From: Brachionus koreanus
Lineage: Eukaryota > Rotifera > Eurotatoria > Ploima > Brachionidae
DNA length: 55,181 nt
Assembly: GCA_016987375.1 (NCBI GenBank)
Contig: PJRA01000361.1
Coordinates: forward strand, 359,110 to 414,290
Direction: 5' to 3'
Shown here: one piece after another, positions 21,917 to 32,600 of the stretch
How the letters are laid out: the number at the start of each line of letters is the position of its first letter
Position numbering within the stretch: the first letter of the stretch is position 1
Position numbers and translations under genes: made by a program
The notes under the pieces: generated by a model
The model's input: only the letters and a program-made list of their open reading frames with translations
Database searches by the model: none
Told to the model about the DNA's origin: nothing

Positions 21917-23295
21917 ATGGTGAGTGCAATTTTTTTTCTTTTTTATCAACCACCATTGTAGAACAATATTTTTCGAAAATAAAAATCCTATTCAATCGAT
22001 TGATTAATGATCTATTTTTTAAAAGCCAGTTAAACCAGCAGTCAAAAAGCCGACCAAGGGTGGCAAAAAAGGCAAGTCCAAGGTTGCTTCTGCTCCATTA
22101 AAAGCAAAAGTACAAGAACAAAAAAAAGTGGTCAATCCACTTTTCGAGAAACGACCAAAAAACTTTGGAATTGGTAAGATTTTAATTTTTCTAGTTGGTT
22201 TAGATTTAATTGCTATGATGAATTGTTTATTTGACTAAAATGATAATCTCAAAACAGACAAGCATATGACTGAGCAATTAAGCAAATATTTTTATTTAAT
22301 TTGAAAATTAAACTTTTTTAAAAAAGGCCAAAACATTCAACCAAAACGTGACTTGACCCGTTTTATGAGATGGCCCCGATACATTCGCTTGCAAAGGCAA
22401 AAAGCTATTCTACTCAAAAGACTCAAAGTGCCACCATCTATTAATCAATTTTCATCAACTTTGGATCGTCAAACAGGTAATATTCGATTTTTAACAAATC
22501 CCTGTGATGATTACTATTGTCTGAATTGCTTATGAAGACCACACTATCACCAAGATCTCTGAGGGATGCATAAAAATAACAGTTTAAATTCAAATTTTGT
22601 TTTTAAATTAGCTAGTCAGTTATTCAGACTATTGGACAAATATAGACCAGAGGCCAAAAAAGATAAAAGAGCTCGTTTGTTTCAAAGAGCAAAAGCTAGA
22701 GCTGAAGGCAAAGAAGACAAAGCCACTGCTAGACCTTTGGTGGTTCGAACCGGTGTCAACACAGTTACTTCTCTAATTGAAAAAAAAAAAGCCAAGTTGG
22801 TTGTAATCGCTCATGATGTCGACCCAATAGAGGTAGATATTTTTCGTTTTTTTGTTGGTCAATCTTGCTGTGATTATTGATTGAATTTCTTCACCTGAAA
22901 AATAATGAAGACAAAATTTTGTTTAAAATGAGCAAGAAAAACTATTTTTTAAAAAAGCTAGAAAAAACTAAAATTTTTGCTTTAAGATGGTTCTATTTTT
23001 GCCAGCTTTGTGCAAAAAAATGGGTGTACCATATTGCATTGTAAAAGGCAAAGCTCGTTTGGGCCAAGTTGTTCGTCGCAAAACCTGTACCGCTTTGGCT
23101 TTGAGCAATGTAAATCCGGAAGATTTGACCAATTTGGATAAAATAGCCCAAGTGTGCAAGACCAACTTTAATGAAAGATACGAAGAAATGAGACGTCACT
23201 TCGGTGGTGGTATTTTGGGTGCAAAGTCGTTGGCCAGAATCGCCAAAATGGAAAAACTAAAAGCTCGTGAGTTACAACAAAAATTGGGATCATAA
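21917..23295 (+). CDS. RPL7A: 60S ribosomal protein L7a (eL8)
   Basis: Exons 21917-21919, 22026-22173, 22327-22476, 22612-22832 and 22987-23295; 276 residues. The first exon codes only the initiator Met before GTGAGT. Introns are 106, 153, 135 and 154 nt, longer than elsewhere in this window, and introns 2 and 3 each carry a C/D snoRNA. The protein is plainly eL8: [44 protein letters not shown], and [10 protein letters not shown] near the end. It belongs to the L7Ae/L30e/S12e RNA-binding family and is part of the large subunit. The N-terminal lysine-rich tail is diverged. AATAAA lies at 23305-23310. Several acceptors are A-rich (AAAAG|C, AAAAAG|G). Confidence 0.98.
22207..22280 (+). ncRNA. 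U27-like box C/D snoRNA in RPL7A intron 2
   Basis: A perfect 7-bp terminal stem (TAATTGC at 22207-22213 with GCAATTA at 22274-22280) encloses box C ATGATGA (22215-22221) and box D CTGA (22270-22273). Immediately before box D is GACAAGCATATGA, complementary to the conserved start of 18S rRNA (TCATATGCTTGTC). The nucleotide five upstream of box D pairs with the A methylated by vertebrate U27/SNORD27 (Am27). The snoRNA ends about 46 nt before the 3' splice site, the usual spacing for intron-processed C/D RNAs. In vertebrates U27 is hosted by a different gene (UHG/SNHG1), not RPL7A. Confidence 0.93.
22498..22567 (+). ncRNA. U24-like box C/D snoRNA in RPL7A intron 3
   Basis: A terminal stem ATCCC/GGGAT (22498-22502 with 22563-22567) encloses box C GTGATGA (22504-22510) and box D CTGA (22559-22562), with an internal CTGA as D'. 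The guide ACTATCACCAAGATC next to box D can pair over 15 nt (one G-U) with 28S rRNA GATCTTGGTGGTAGT, as in vertebrate U24/SNORD24. The fifth nucleotide before box D is G, opposite a target C. Vertebrate U24 is also in an RPL7A intron, so this host is ancient. It ends 44 nt before the acceptor. Confidence 0.95.
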
Positions 23296-23405
23296 ATTTT
23301 TATGAATAAAAATTGCGATCCTTGATTTAAATAAATAACTTAGAAAAAAAAAATTTTTTTTTTTCAATTTAATTTAAAAAGTCCAAATTCAAATGATTCG
23401 AATGA

Positions 23406-23484
23406 AGGTATTGCAGTGATGAGTGTTTACTTTGAATTAAAATGAAAATTTTAATCTGACAAGCATATGACTGAGCCATGCCTT
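23406..23484 (+). ncRNA. Second U27-like C/D snoRNA, downstream of RPL7A
   Basis: Box C GTGATGA at 23416-23422 and box D CTGA at 23471-23474. The same guide GACAAGCATATGA directly precedes box D as in the intron 2 copy. The outer flanks AAGGTATTGC and GCCATGCCTT can form a terminal helix with one G-U and one mismatch, different in sequence from the intron 2 stem. It lies 111 nt after the RPL7A stop and beyond AATAAA, so its host transcript is unknown. Confidence 0.85.
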
Positions 23485-23646
23485 GATTATTCCTAAATAG
23501 CACATTCAGCTCCGGACTGTACTTGATAAATTACAGTAGTCGGCGTTCCCTATATGTGCAAAATAGACTATTTACTCGCTATACTCTTCAGTTGTTATTT
23601 AGTGTAAACTCAAGAGTACGTCGTAAATAAACATTGTATTTAAAAA

Positions 23647-23723
23647 GTATCCCAATGATGATGAAATTTATTCTAAATTGAATATGTTGATTTCTAATTA
23701 TCACCAAGATCTCTGATGGATAC
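23647..23723 (+). ncRNA. Second U24-like C/D snoRNA, downstream of RPL7A
   Basis: A terminal stem GTATCC/GGATAC (23647-23652 with 23718-23723) surrounds box C ATGATGA (23655-23661) and box D CTGA (23713-23716). The guide ATTATCACCAAGATC pairs with the same 28S site as the intronic copy, with two G-U pairs. The stem sequence differs from the intron 3 copy but still pairs. Order (U27-like then U24-like) and strand repeat those of the intronic pair. Confidence 0.88.
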
Positions 23724-23923
23724 GCAAACTGAAAAAAAAAAAAAATTTCCAAAAAAGATTTTTTTAATTTTTATTTAATAATAGCACTTAAAACTCGATT
23801 TGATATTCGGTTAAAATGAATATCAAATTTAAACAAGCTGCTTAAAAAATAGTCTAATATGCTTGATATGAGCACTTGTATCAAAAGATCTAATGTGCTT
23901 ATATTCAATACTTTAGACAACAT

Positions 23924-26900
23924 TTACAAACAAATAATCTCAATTTGATCTAAGCCAATATTTCTGCAAATTTTTCCATTCGAATAAAAATGAACTTTTG
24001 AATCTAAAAATTTGAAATTAAAATTTATTTGAAAAATATTAATCAAACCATTTCTAAATTACCATAGCATTTAAATCCATCTCCTATATAACCGGGCCAA
24101 CATTTACACTCATAGCTCTTTGAGTCTAGAGCATAAATACAATCTGCTTTCTGATCACAATCATTTTTAAATGTGCAGTATATATGCTTTTCTTGTTTAC
24201 TTATTTGATTACAATTAAAATATTTTTTTGAAATGGATGTTTGGGCTTCGTTTTTTTGCAATATTGGTGATACGCATTCCTTGTTTTTTGCTACAAAACC
24301 TTCATTGCAGCTACAATGGTAAGAACCTATTGTGTTGTGACATTTGGAGTTTGCTGGACATTTTGAAAATTTTTGTTCACATTCATTAATGTCTAAAAAA
24401 AAATATTTTTTTATAAGTTTAAAAAAATTAAATTAAGAATTTTCCTATAAAATGTTATTAACCTTAATTTATTCAAAATATCGTAAATATGCAAAATTTT
24501 TACGTAAATTGTAGTATAATCAAAAATTTTAGAGCTCTAGCAATGTTTTTAATGCAGGCGTTAAAAAACTTAGATCTTCAAAAAAAAAAATAATTTTTTT
24601 TCTTTCTTTTTGAAATAAATTGTTTCACACAAATAAGCTTATAGTACTAACCAAACAAAAATATTCTAATAAAATTACTAAAAAAGTCACCAATTCTCTG
24701 AAATTTTTGATTCAACTACAATTTAATTGAAAACGAAGTTATATACTTGAAAAGTTTCAAATTGGCGCTTGTATAGGCCACTTTACCGCAATAACTAGTG
24801 CTACTAATACCTAATTTTTGGTAAAATTTGGTAAATCAATGATTCTTTGTTTTGGCAAATTTATAAAATTTATAAAATGAATTTATAAATAATTCTTGGA
24901 CATAAAATGAAAGCAAAAATTTTAAACTAAAATAACTTATTTTCTATGACTCTCAAAATCATTCTGCAAAATATATCAAGATTTGAATCACATAAATTTT
25001 GTTTAGTCTATGTAAAAAGTCAACCATTGTGCAAAACATTTATTAGTAAATTATTAAAATTAAATTAAACAGTTTGCACAGACCAAATTTGGGTGATACA
25101 AACCTTGTATTAGCTGATATATTTTGCAGAACGATTTTTAAATGCTTAGAAAAAAAAATTAATTTAATTTGAAATGTTTGTTTTTGTTTTGGTTTCAAAA
25201 TTCACAAATTCCTAGTAATGCTAGGTAACCAAAGCTTGCTCGAACAAAATCGCCAGCTTTGGCTTACTAGAACTTTGGTAGAAAATTTTTGGTTAACCAC
25301 TTTTTGGTTATTTAATTTGTCTACCAGAAAAAAAAGCTCAAAATTAAAAGTATTCTTCTGTTTTATTAAATTTCAATTTGGAAAAAAAATGGTTTAGGAT
25401 AAAAATCAAATAAATTTTTTCTAAAGGTTAAATTAAAGATTAAATTTTATTTCATTCAAAAATTAAAGTCATAATTTTCTATTTTAAATTTTAAACTAAA
25501 AACTTATTTACCAAAAATTACCTAACAATACATAACCAAGTTAAACTAGAAAATCACAACAAATTCCTAATACATTAAACTTGAAATAAATACACTGTAT
25601 ACCTTCGCAGTGTATTCCGTTCCCACGAAAACCTGGTTTGCACACACATTTATATGATCCAATTTTATTAATACAATAAGCGTTGATTTGACATTCATCT
25701 ACTTTTAGCTTACACTCATCGATATCTATACATTTTTGATCAATTTTTTCAAAGCCATTCAAACATTTACAATCATATCCACCATTTCGATTCAAGCACA
25801 TGGCATTTTCGCCACATTCAGCAATCAAAGCGCTATCTGTATTTTCATAATCACATTCATTCACATCTGTGCATCTAAATCCATCACCGTCATATCCATC
25901 TTGACACTTGCATTCATAGCCACCAATCGTATTTATACATATGCCAAAAATGGAATCACATCTTCTCCACTTGTATATATCATTTTTGAATCGATTTTTA
26001 TAAATAATAAAGCTATCATTTCGCGAGCATTCATCTATGTCCATGCACTTTTTAACTTTTGAATCCAATTCATATCCAAATGGGCAGCTATTAAGACAAA
26101 TTAATTTTTGGTTCTGAACTATGGAGTCATATCTACATTTTATACAGTTAGTGCTACTATTTGCTTTATAGCATCCAATACAAACATTATGACATAGATT
26201 AAGACATTTTTCTTGATCATAAGAGTCAGTCAAGTCTCCCGAGCATCTTAGCATAGCTTCTTGGTCATGTGTCAATATGTTAACTGTAATATCATAGATA
26301 AAAATTTTTGAATCATAACTACCAAACATGTAGTATCTTGGCTCAATCGGATATGCATCGAAATAAGTCAAATGTACCTTTTCTTTTGAATCGTATCCCT
26401 CAATGATGCCATACTGAATGTACAATCCAATTTTATTTTGTCTAGTTTCATAGTTAAAACAAATAAAAAATCTTCTGAATAGATCTGAATTTTTCAAAGA
26501 ACCAGAGCGAGGATCAAGACGATATTTGACTACAAGGCCAGCTCGATAAAAGGCAACTCCATAAGAAGATATTTGAACAAAATACCATGTGTATTCATCG
26601 TTTGGATTTGTTGCTACTACTAGAAATATGTCTCCAAAAGATGAAGCTATGAACCTAAGGCATTTGCCATAATTGAGAGAGATCGAAAAGCGTCGACTGT
26701 TCGCCGATGACCAGTCAAGGTTGCATGGCATTATGAAGAACCGATCTTTTTTGGCTTTTTCTATGCCTTGAAGAACGTTTACATAGCTTGCTTGAGCTAT
26801 TCTAGAATTTTGTAAAAATCCATTATCGCTCCAGTGTTCATATTTTTGAGATTTTCTGATGCTAAACTTTTTCAGATTCAATTGAGATGAATGACTTTCT

Positions 26901-26958
26901 AGATTTTTACCGATTTCTATAAATTTCAATTCACCTGATGAATCATCAAAGTCAAATA
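23924..26958 (-). CDS. Secreted calcium-binding EGF-repeat protein with FAMeT-like N-terminal domain (5' end missing)
   Basis: Visible exons are 26958-25603, 24392-24063 and 24003-23924, about 588 residues, all joined in phase 1, the usual phase between EGF modules. Introns are 1210 and 59 nt. The first ~210 residues include F-L-V-V-A-T-N-P-N-D-E-Y-T-W-Y-F-V-Q-I and resemble the farnesoic acid O-methyltransferase-like (FAMeT) beta-sandwich seen in secreted proteins. A Cys-rich furin-like stretch follows (C-I-G-C-Y-K-A-N...C-I-K-C). Then come calcium-binding EGF domains starting D-I-D-E-C, D-V-N-E-C, D-I-D-E-C and D-I-N-E-C, and a further EGF near the end. The fold suggests an extracellular matrix or surface protein. 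No signal peptide is seen because the frame opens at an acceptor with no ATG upstream. Confidence 0.8.
24955..25138. mobile_element. 184-bp inverted-repeat element in the EGF-gene intron
   Basis: The left end AAAATCATTCTGCAAAATAT and the reverse complement of the right end, AAAATCGTTCTGCAAAATAT, match at 19 of 20 positions and continue ATCA on both sides. The interior has imperfect inner symmetry (GTGCAAAAC / GTTTGCAC). No clear target duplication is visible. It looks like a miniature DNA element. Confidence 0.65.
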
Positions 26959-28008
26959 CTAAATTTCTTATTATTATCTATTATATATTGAATTATTAGA
27001 AAAATTTGTTATCGGCTTTAGTCACTTTATTAAAAAGAAAAAATGCATCTTCTAAAGTCAATTCTTATTTAGGATCCATAAAAGTTCTTGACTAAATTGT
27101 CATCAAATCTTATTTGACCAAGAGTTTTAAGAATTTTTATTAAGATTCCTATTAGAATCCTAGCAGAATCTTAGAAAAACTTTTAGGGAAATTAATAGGA
27201 TCTTTATTCAGGATTTTTAAGAATTTTGAAATTTTTTTCCTAATATTTTTATGTTAAGAAACAGCCAAGATCTTAAATAGGAATCCTAAGGATTAAATCT
27301 CTTTTCCAATATAGGCAAAATGAAAATAATTTTACATTTTCAAATTTTTAGATTTTTTGTGTAATTTTTCAGAAAATTAAAAACACTCTCTCAAATTATT
27401 TGGTTAACAAAAATAAAATTAAAAAAATTTCTTAAATATTGCACAAAAAATATGAAAATGTAAAAAATTATCTTCATTTTGCCTCAAATATAATCTTATT
27501 TAAAAAGATGCGTGTAAGATCTTAAAAGTTTAATAAAACTAAAATTAATATTTTTACAGAATCCAAAAGTGCGATCCAAAACAAAGCTAATTAATAAATA
27601 AAAAATGTTTGTTTAAGATTCTATATTTAATTAGTATTTTAAATCAGTAGTTTTTAAACAAAAATGTAATGTTGGCATTTTATTTAAAATGGGAAAAAGT
27701 ATCAAAATACCGGTTTTCGGGCTTGATAGAATCCGGGAGACGGCATCTTGTAAGTTCTTAGAAAATTGTAGTTGCCATCACGTTGTTTACTGAACCATAA
27801 ATTGTTGTGAAACATCAGAAATATTTCTTCTCCTCTTAAGAATGGATCTTCAACAAATATTTAGTTAAAAAATTTAGTTTAAAAAAATATTTAAGTGCTA
27901 TCTTGATGGGCGAATCGGTCTGACAAAAACTTTTAAGCTTATTATTTTTTGCCTTTCCCAGAAATAAATAAAAATAATGGATAAAAATGATCGATATTAA
28001 AAAAAATA
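26959..28008. other. Repeat-rich region upstream of the EGF gene
   Basis: Holds degenerate AATCCTA/TAGGATT motifs (27060-27305), a miniature element (27314-27483) and a minus-strand open stretch at about 27860-27711. That stretch reads V-E-D-P-F-L-R-G-E-E-I-F-L-M-F-H and ends K-P before a GTATTT donor-like site. It may be an upstream exon of the EGF gene, but it ends in phase 0 whereas the next exon needs phase 1. Confidence 0.4.
27314..27483. mobile_element. Miniature inverted-repeat element, family GGCAAAATGAAAATAA, copy 2
   Basis: 170 bp, beginning GGCAAAATGAAAATAATTTT and ending ATCTTCATTTTGCC, the reverse complement of the start with one change. The flanks TCCAATATA and TCAAATATA agree at 8 of 9 positions, a likely target duplication. 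The interior (ATTTTTCAGAAAATTAAAAA, CACTCTCTCAAATT) is shared almost base for base with copy 3. Confidence 0.85.
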
Positions 28009-28775
28009 ATGGAGAAGCTAATTAGAGAAATGGTAATGAATTTATCTGAACACAAATTACTTTATATTCATCAACATGGATTTATGCGTGGTAAATCCTG
28101 TGTAACCAACTTGCTTGAAAGCTTAGATATTATTACTGAGGCCTTGAATAGAGGATTCAGTGCTGTGGTAGTATTCTTAGATTTCTCGAAGGCGTTAGAT
28201 CGCNNNNNNNNNNNNNNNNNNNNNNNNNNNNNNNNNNNNNNNNNNNNNNNNNNNNNNNNNNNNNNNNNNNNNNNNNNNNNNNNNNNNNNNNNNNNNNNNN
28301 NNNNNNNNNNNNNNNNNNNNNNNNNNNNNNNNNNNNNNNNNNNNNNNNNNNNNNNNNNNNNNNNNNNNNNNNNNNNNNNNNNNNNNNNNNNNNNNNNNNN
28401 NNNNNNNNNNNNNNNNNNNNNNNNNNNNNNNNNNNNNNNNNNNNNNNNNNNNNNNNNNNNNNNNNNNNNNNNNNNNNNNNNNNNNNNNNNNNNNNNNNNN
28501 NNNNNNNNNNNNNNNNNNNNNNNNNNNNNNNNNNNNNNNNNNNNNNNNNNNNNNNNNNNNNNNNNNNNNNNNNNNNNNNNNACTGAGCGCGATCTTGGTG
28601 TAATGGTGAACAACTAACTCAAATGGAATGATCAAATTGACAACTGCGTTAATAAAGCTAACAACATGCTTGATATGCTCAAAAAAACGTTCGTGTATTG
28701 GGATTCTCAATCGTTTTTGCAGCTTTACAAAACATATGTTAGACCGCATCTAGAATACTGTGCACCGTCATAATT
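28009..28775 (+). mobile_element. Non-LTR retrotransposon fragment with assembly gap
   Basis: Before the gap the frame reads H-Q-H-G-F-M-R-G-K-S-C-V-T-N-L-L and V-V-F-L-D-F-S-K-A-L-D, the finger and first catalytic-Asp blocks of LINE (CR1/RTE-like) reverse transcriptases. 378 N follow. After the gap come R-D-L-G-V-M-V-N-N, a stop, then K-A-N-N-M-L-D-M-L-K-K-T-F and Y-V-R-P-H-L-E-Y-C-A-P, the block after the thumb. The post-gap reading has an in-frame stop, so the copy is probably dead. The size of the N run may not be the real length. Confidence 0.85.
28204..28581. other. Assembly gap (378 N)
   Basis: A run of N inside a retrotransposon. Sequence on either side belongs to the same element, so a repeat probably caused the break. 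Confidence 0.99.
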
Positions 28776-29675
28776 AGGGTCCTGTAAGAATCCTCTGGTA
28801 TTCATATAAACAGGATTCTTGCTAGGATTTTTAAAAAAACCTTGATAAAAATTTCGTTTATTAAGGAAAATATTCTAAGAATCGAATCAAGATTCTCATA
28901 GGAATTTTTATGTCCTATTTCTTAGGATTCCACATGGAAATTGATTTAAACTCTTAATAAGAGTCTTTACAGAAATGAAATTAGACTCTTAAGTTAATTT
29001 TCAAATAGGATCCTAATCAAGATTCTTAAGGATAAATTGTTCAATTATTTTAAATGTTAGATCTTATTAGTTCAATTAAAATCCATAAAGAATGTATTGA
29101 GAAAAAGTTTTTATAAGAATTTTTAAGATTCCCTGAAGATTAAAACAGAAAAAAATTAAATTTTAATTGTTAACTAATTTTATCAGAATAGAATTTTGTT
29201 TAATGCTATAAAATATTTTTGTCTTTTTCGATACTTTTTATTGAAAAGAGTTGATAAATACTTGAAAAATACAATATCATGTATAAAAAAATTTTTTGTA
29301 CAAAATTAAATTTTATTTATACTTTAAGATAAAGTAAATTTTAAAATCAAAACTCAAATAAAGAAAAGCTTATCTTTTTTTTGTTATTTACTTTATTTCA
29401 ATTATTAGTTTATGTTTTATTCAGAAGGAGCATTTGCTCGATACAGAAAAACAAATAAATAGTTAATAAATGAGTATATGGTTTTAAATCTCTCATTTTG
29501 ACAAGTACAATGAACAATGAATATAAAGGAATCGAAAAAAAAGGAAACAAGACAGTTAATCATTGAAAAGAAAAAAATGCACAAGAGAAATCAATTTTGA
29601 ACTGAAGATCAGCAATTAGTTTGTTAACTAGCTCACAAAAATCTCAATACATCTATCAAGTTAGCACAAATATCT
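28776..29675. repeat. AATCCTA-motif repeat and LINE tail
   Basis: 28776-29125 is built from degenerate AAGAATCCTA/TAGGATTCTT words and is related, in inverted orientation, to 27060-27305 (shared AATCCTAGCA-GAATC core). At 29421-29460 a 3' tail AGAAGGAGCATTTGCTCG followed by ACAAATAAAT resembles the one at 32915-32955; the GAGC-ATTT-GCTC part can fold into a small hairpin. No gene is seen. Confidence 0.5.
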
Positions 29676-32600
29676 TTAGTTCATGGTCAATTTACAGTAG
29701 TCAGCATCAAGTTTCATTACTACTTTAAACTCTGTACCATTTAATATTTCCTTATAATTAGGAAAAATATAAGATTTTGAATGTACAGAGAAAAGACAAG
29801 TTTCGGCGGTACCCGCTTCAACCTCTAGATCTGTAAACTGGTAATCATTCTGACAAAAAAATTCATTAAATTAAGTAATATTTTAAGGTAAAAATTTTTT
29901 TTGAAAACTTGTTTAATTAAATTTCTTTTGGAAATTTTCAAGTTTTTTGTTTATTAAAAATTACTCTATGTCGAAATATTTCAATAGCAAATTCAAGCGA
30001 TCGTCGTCTTTTGTCAAATTCTTCTACAAATTGTTCAACACTTGTGCCATGAATGCATCTTCTAGTTTCAGACTTTTTACATGTTTGATTTGAATATTGA
30101 TTTAGGAAAAAATTCCTAATATTAAAATTTAACAATTCATTTAATGGTCTCATTTTGACTTTAAAAGCTTTTGGATATCTTGGTATACTCCTTAGCCATT
30201 CCAGAAGCGAATCACCAGTGTTACTCTCAAGTCTAGTTATTAGCTTAGCGATATTGATATTTCCACCTTGGGACTGAAGAAAGAGACTGGTCCAATTTTT
30301 TTGGCTAAATTGTGCACCTTTATTCAACGATGCCAATTTTTCTGCTTGACCTTTATCATTAGTGTTTATATTAAGGCTTGAGGCTCCCCCGTCTGCAGTC
30401 ATAGCATTTACTGGAACGCTTACACTTCCTCCTGCAGATATAGATGAACCAAATGATCTTTGAATTTCATTCCACGATTCAGCTAGCTGTTCATTAATGC
30501 TCGAACCAGACTCAATTAAGCGTGTATTTTCGAACAAAATTTGACCTCCAAATTCGGCAGAGTGTATGTAATGAGTTCCATATCGAAAAATAAACTGTTC
30601 ATACTTTTGAACAGCATCGCCTAAAAAATAGTTTTCTGGCAAAGTCATAAAATCAATTAGAAAGAATGGATCTATACTCTCAGAGTGAACGTTTTCTATA
30701 AAGAGTGCATAGCGGATTACATTTATTTCGAAAAGACTGAGAAGAGTTTGTTTGTCTTTTTGTCCATTCAAGTTTTCATTTTGATTTTTTGTATTGGATT
30801 TTTTATTGAGCTTTGCATTTTCATGCTTTGCGGACAATGAAAGTACAGACACACCTCCACCAAAAGTAGCTGAAAAATAGTCCAATTCTTCATTGGTTAT
30901 TGTTTGGCCATAGCTTGACGACAAATATGTAACAAGTTGATTAGCGTCTGTGAAAAATACACTATGAGCTTCGGTATCGTATATTTCTGCAATGGTCACA
31001 CCATCTGGAATCAAGTAACCTCCATATTTAGTCGGTCTATTGCAGAGCCGAGATATTAAACTTTTTCGCCGGGTTTTGTCTACTCCATCTTTGCTTAACA
31101 AAAATCCTGTGCCGATCACATGAGCCGAAGGTATCATAGACTAAAATTATTTTCAAATAAATTTTAAAATATGATAAATTTTTTTTAAACCTTTTATTAG
31201 AAAATTTTTTTATTAGCCAATATTTTTTTTGAAAAATAAAAAAACTAATTTAAAATCAATACCTTAATTTTCTGATAAATACTACGAAAAAAAGCCAAAA
31301 AAGTAAAAAGAAAAAGATAAATTATTTGGATTCTTTTTTTGATTGTCCGATAGCTGTTTGCTTTGCTTCAATTAAAATTTTTACTATTTCTTGAGTTGCA
31401 GCAAACAAATTATATGTTTACAAATAAGCAAAAATATCCTTAACTTAGAGGAAGTTTATTTTTAACGGGTGAGTCATAATGTTTTGGACAAACTTAAAAA
31501 GTATTAAAAAGTATGAAAGGCTAATGGCATAAGGCTGAAATTTTACACACATGTTAACAAGCTTTTCTTGTTAATTTTTTTTGTTTAAGTTTCGACTTGT
31601 GTTTACTTGGAATTTTCTAGGGCCAAAAACGTACCTGTTACTCTTTGAGCGCATTGTCCTATACTTAATTTTTTTTTTTGGAAAAACAAACCAAATAATC
31701 ATATTTTAGACAGTTTTAGTTCTCTAATGATATTTAAATAATAATTTTATCGTTTTTCGTTCATAAGATATGTTCAAAAAACCTTCAAAAAAAGCCCATT
31801 TTTAAGAATTCTAAAAAATTGGTAAAAAAGTATTTTTTATCGATTGCTTTTGATAGGAAAATTCGATTTTCACAATTTATTCATTTAATTTAATGTAATT
31901 TTATTCTATATTTTGTAAGTATGTATGTATGGACTTAGTTATTTATTCTACTCCCCTTTTATTTAATTTCTACTTCTTAGCTCCGTTGGAGCTGAAGCAA
32001 CAAGTTCATTGAGAGACTTAGCCAGTATTAGTTCGATTAGTGCTCTTTTGTCTATGGATAATGTTGCTAAACTTATCAAAATTTCCATATAAATATATGT
32101 TCCAAATATTGGGGTTGGAGGGATTTATTCATAAATTGTAACTAAAAATAAATAAAAATTTAAGCTCAAGTACTTCATTTTTTTTACTAAACTTTCCTGA
32201 AGAGGACACAACAGTGATAACAAGTGATAACTGATTAATTAAGAATATACAATAAATAATAAATAAAAAAAAATAATCACTCTAGTGGAATAAATAAATA
32301 AATAGTGATCAATGTCTAAAAAAAGCAGCGGTCCCACAGGATCAGTAATTAGCCCGCTCATTTTTAGTATTTTCGTAAATGATATACCAAAAAGAGATAA
32401 AACAAATTGCCAGTACTCCCTTCATTTTGCAGACGTTTTTGCAACATTTTTCATTTTGGCAAAATGAAAATAATTTTAAATTTTTAGATTTTTTGTGCAA
32501 TTTTTCAGAAAATTAAAAACACTCTCTCAAATTTTTTGCTTAACAAAAATAAAATTAAAAAATTTTTTAAATATTGCACATAAAATCTAAAAATATGAAA

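Larger units (their letters stand above)
23311..23923 (+). other. Non-coding region holding the duplicated snoRNA pair
   Basis: No RPL7A exon remnant can be read between the two snoRNAs. The 23485-23646 spacer is noticeably richer in G+C than its surroundings (GCTCCGGACTG, AGTAGTCGGCGTTCCC), as if it held another structured RNA or exon of a host transcript. No open frame was found there. Confidence 0.5.

Noticed and set aside
22833..22986. Possible third snoRNA in RPL7A intron 4
   Set aside because: A GTGATTA and a CTGA occur but are only about 30 nt apart, with no terminal stem and no rRNA-complementary guide.
31324..31412. Short minus-strand tail containing I-V-K-I-L-I-E-A-K-Q-T-A
   Set aside because: Preceded at once by an in-frame stop with no acceptor; cannot be tied to a gene.
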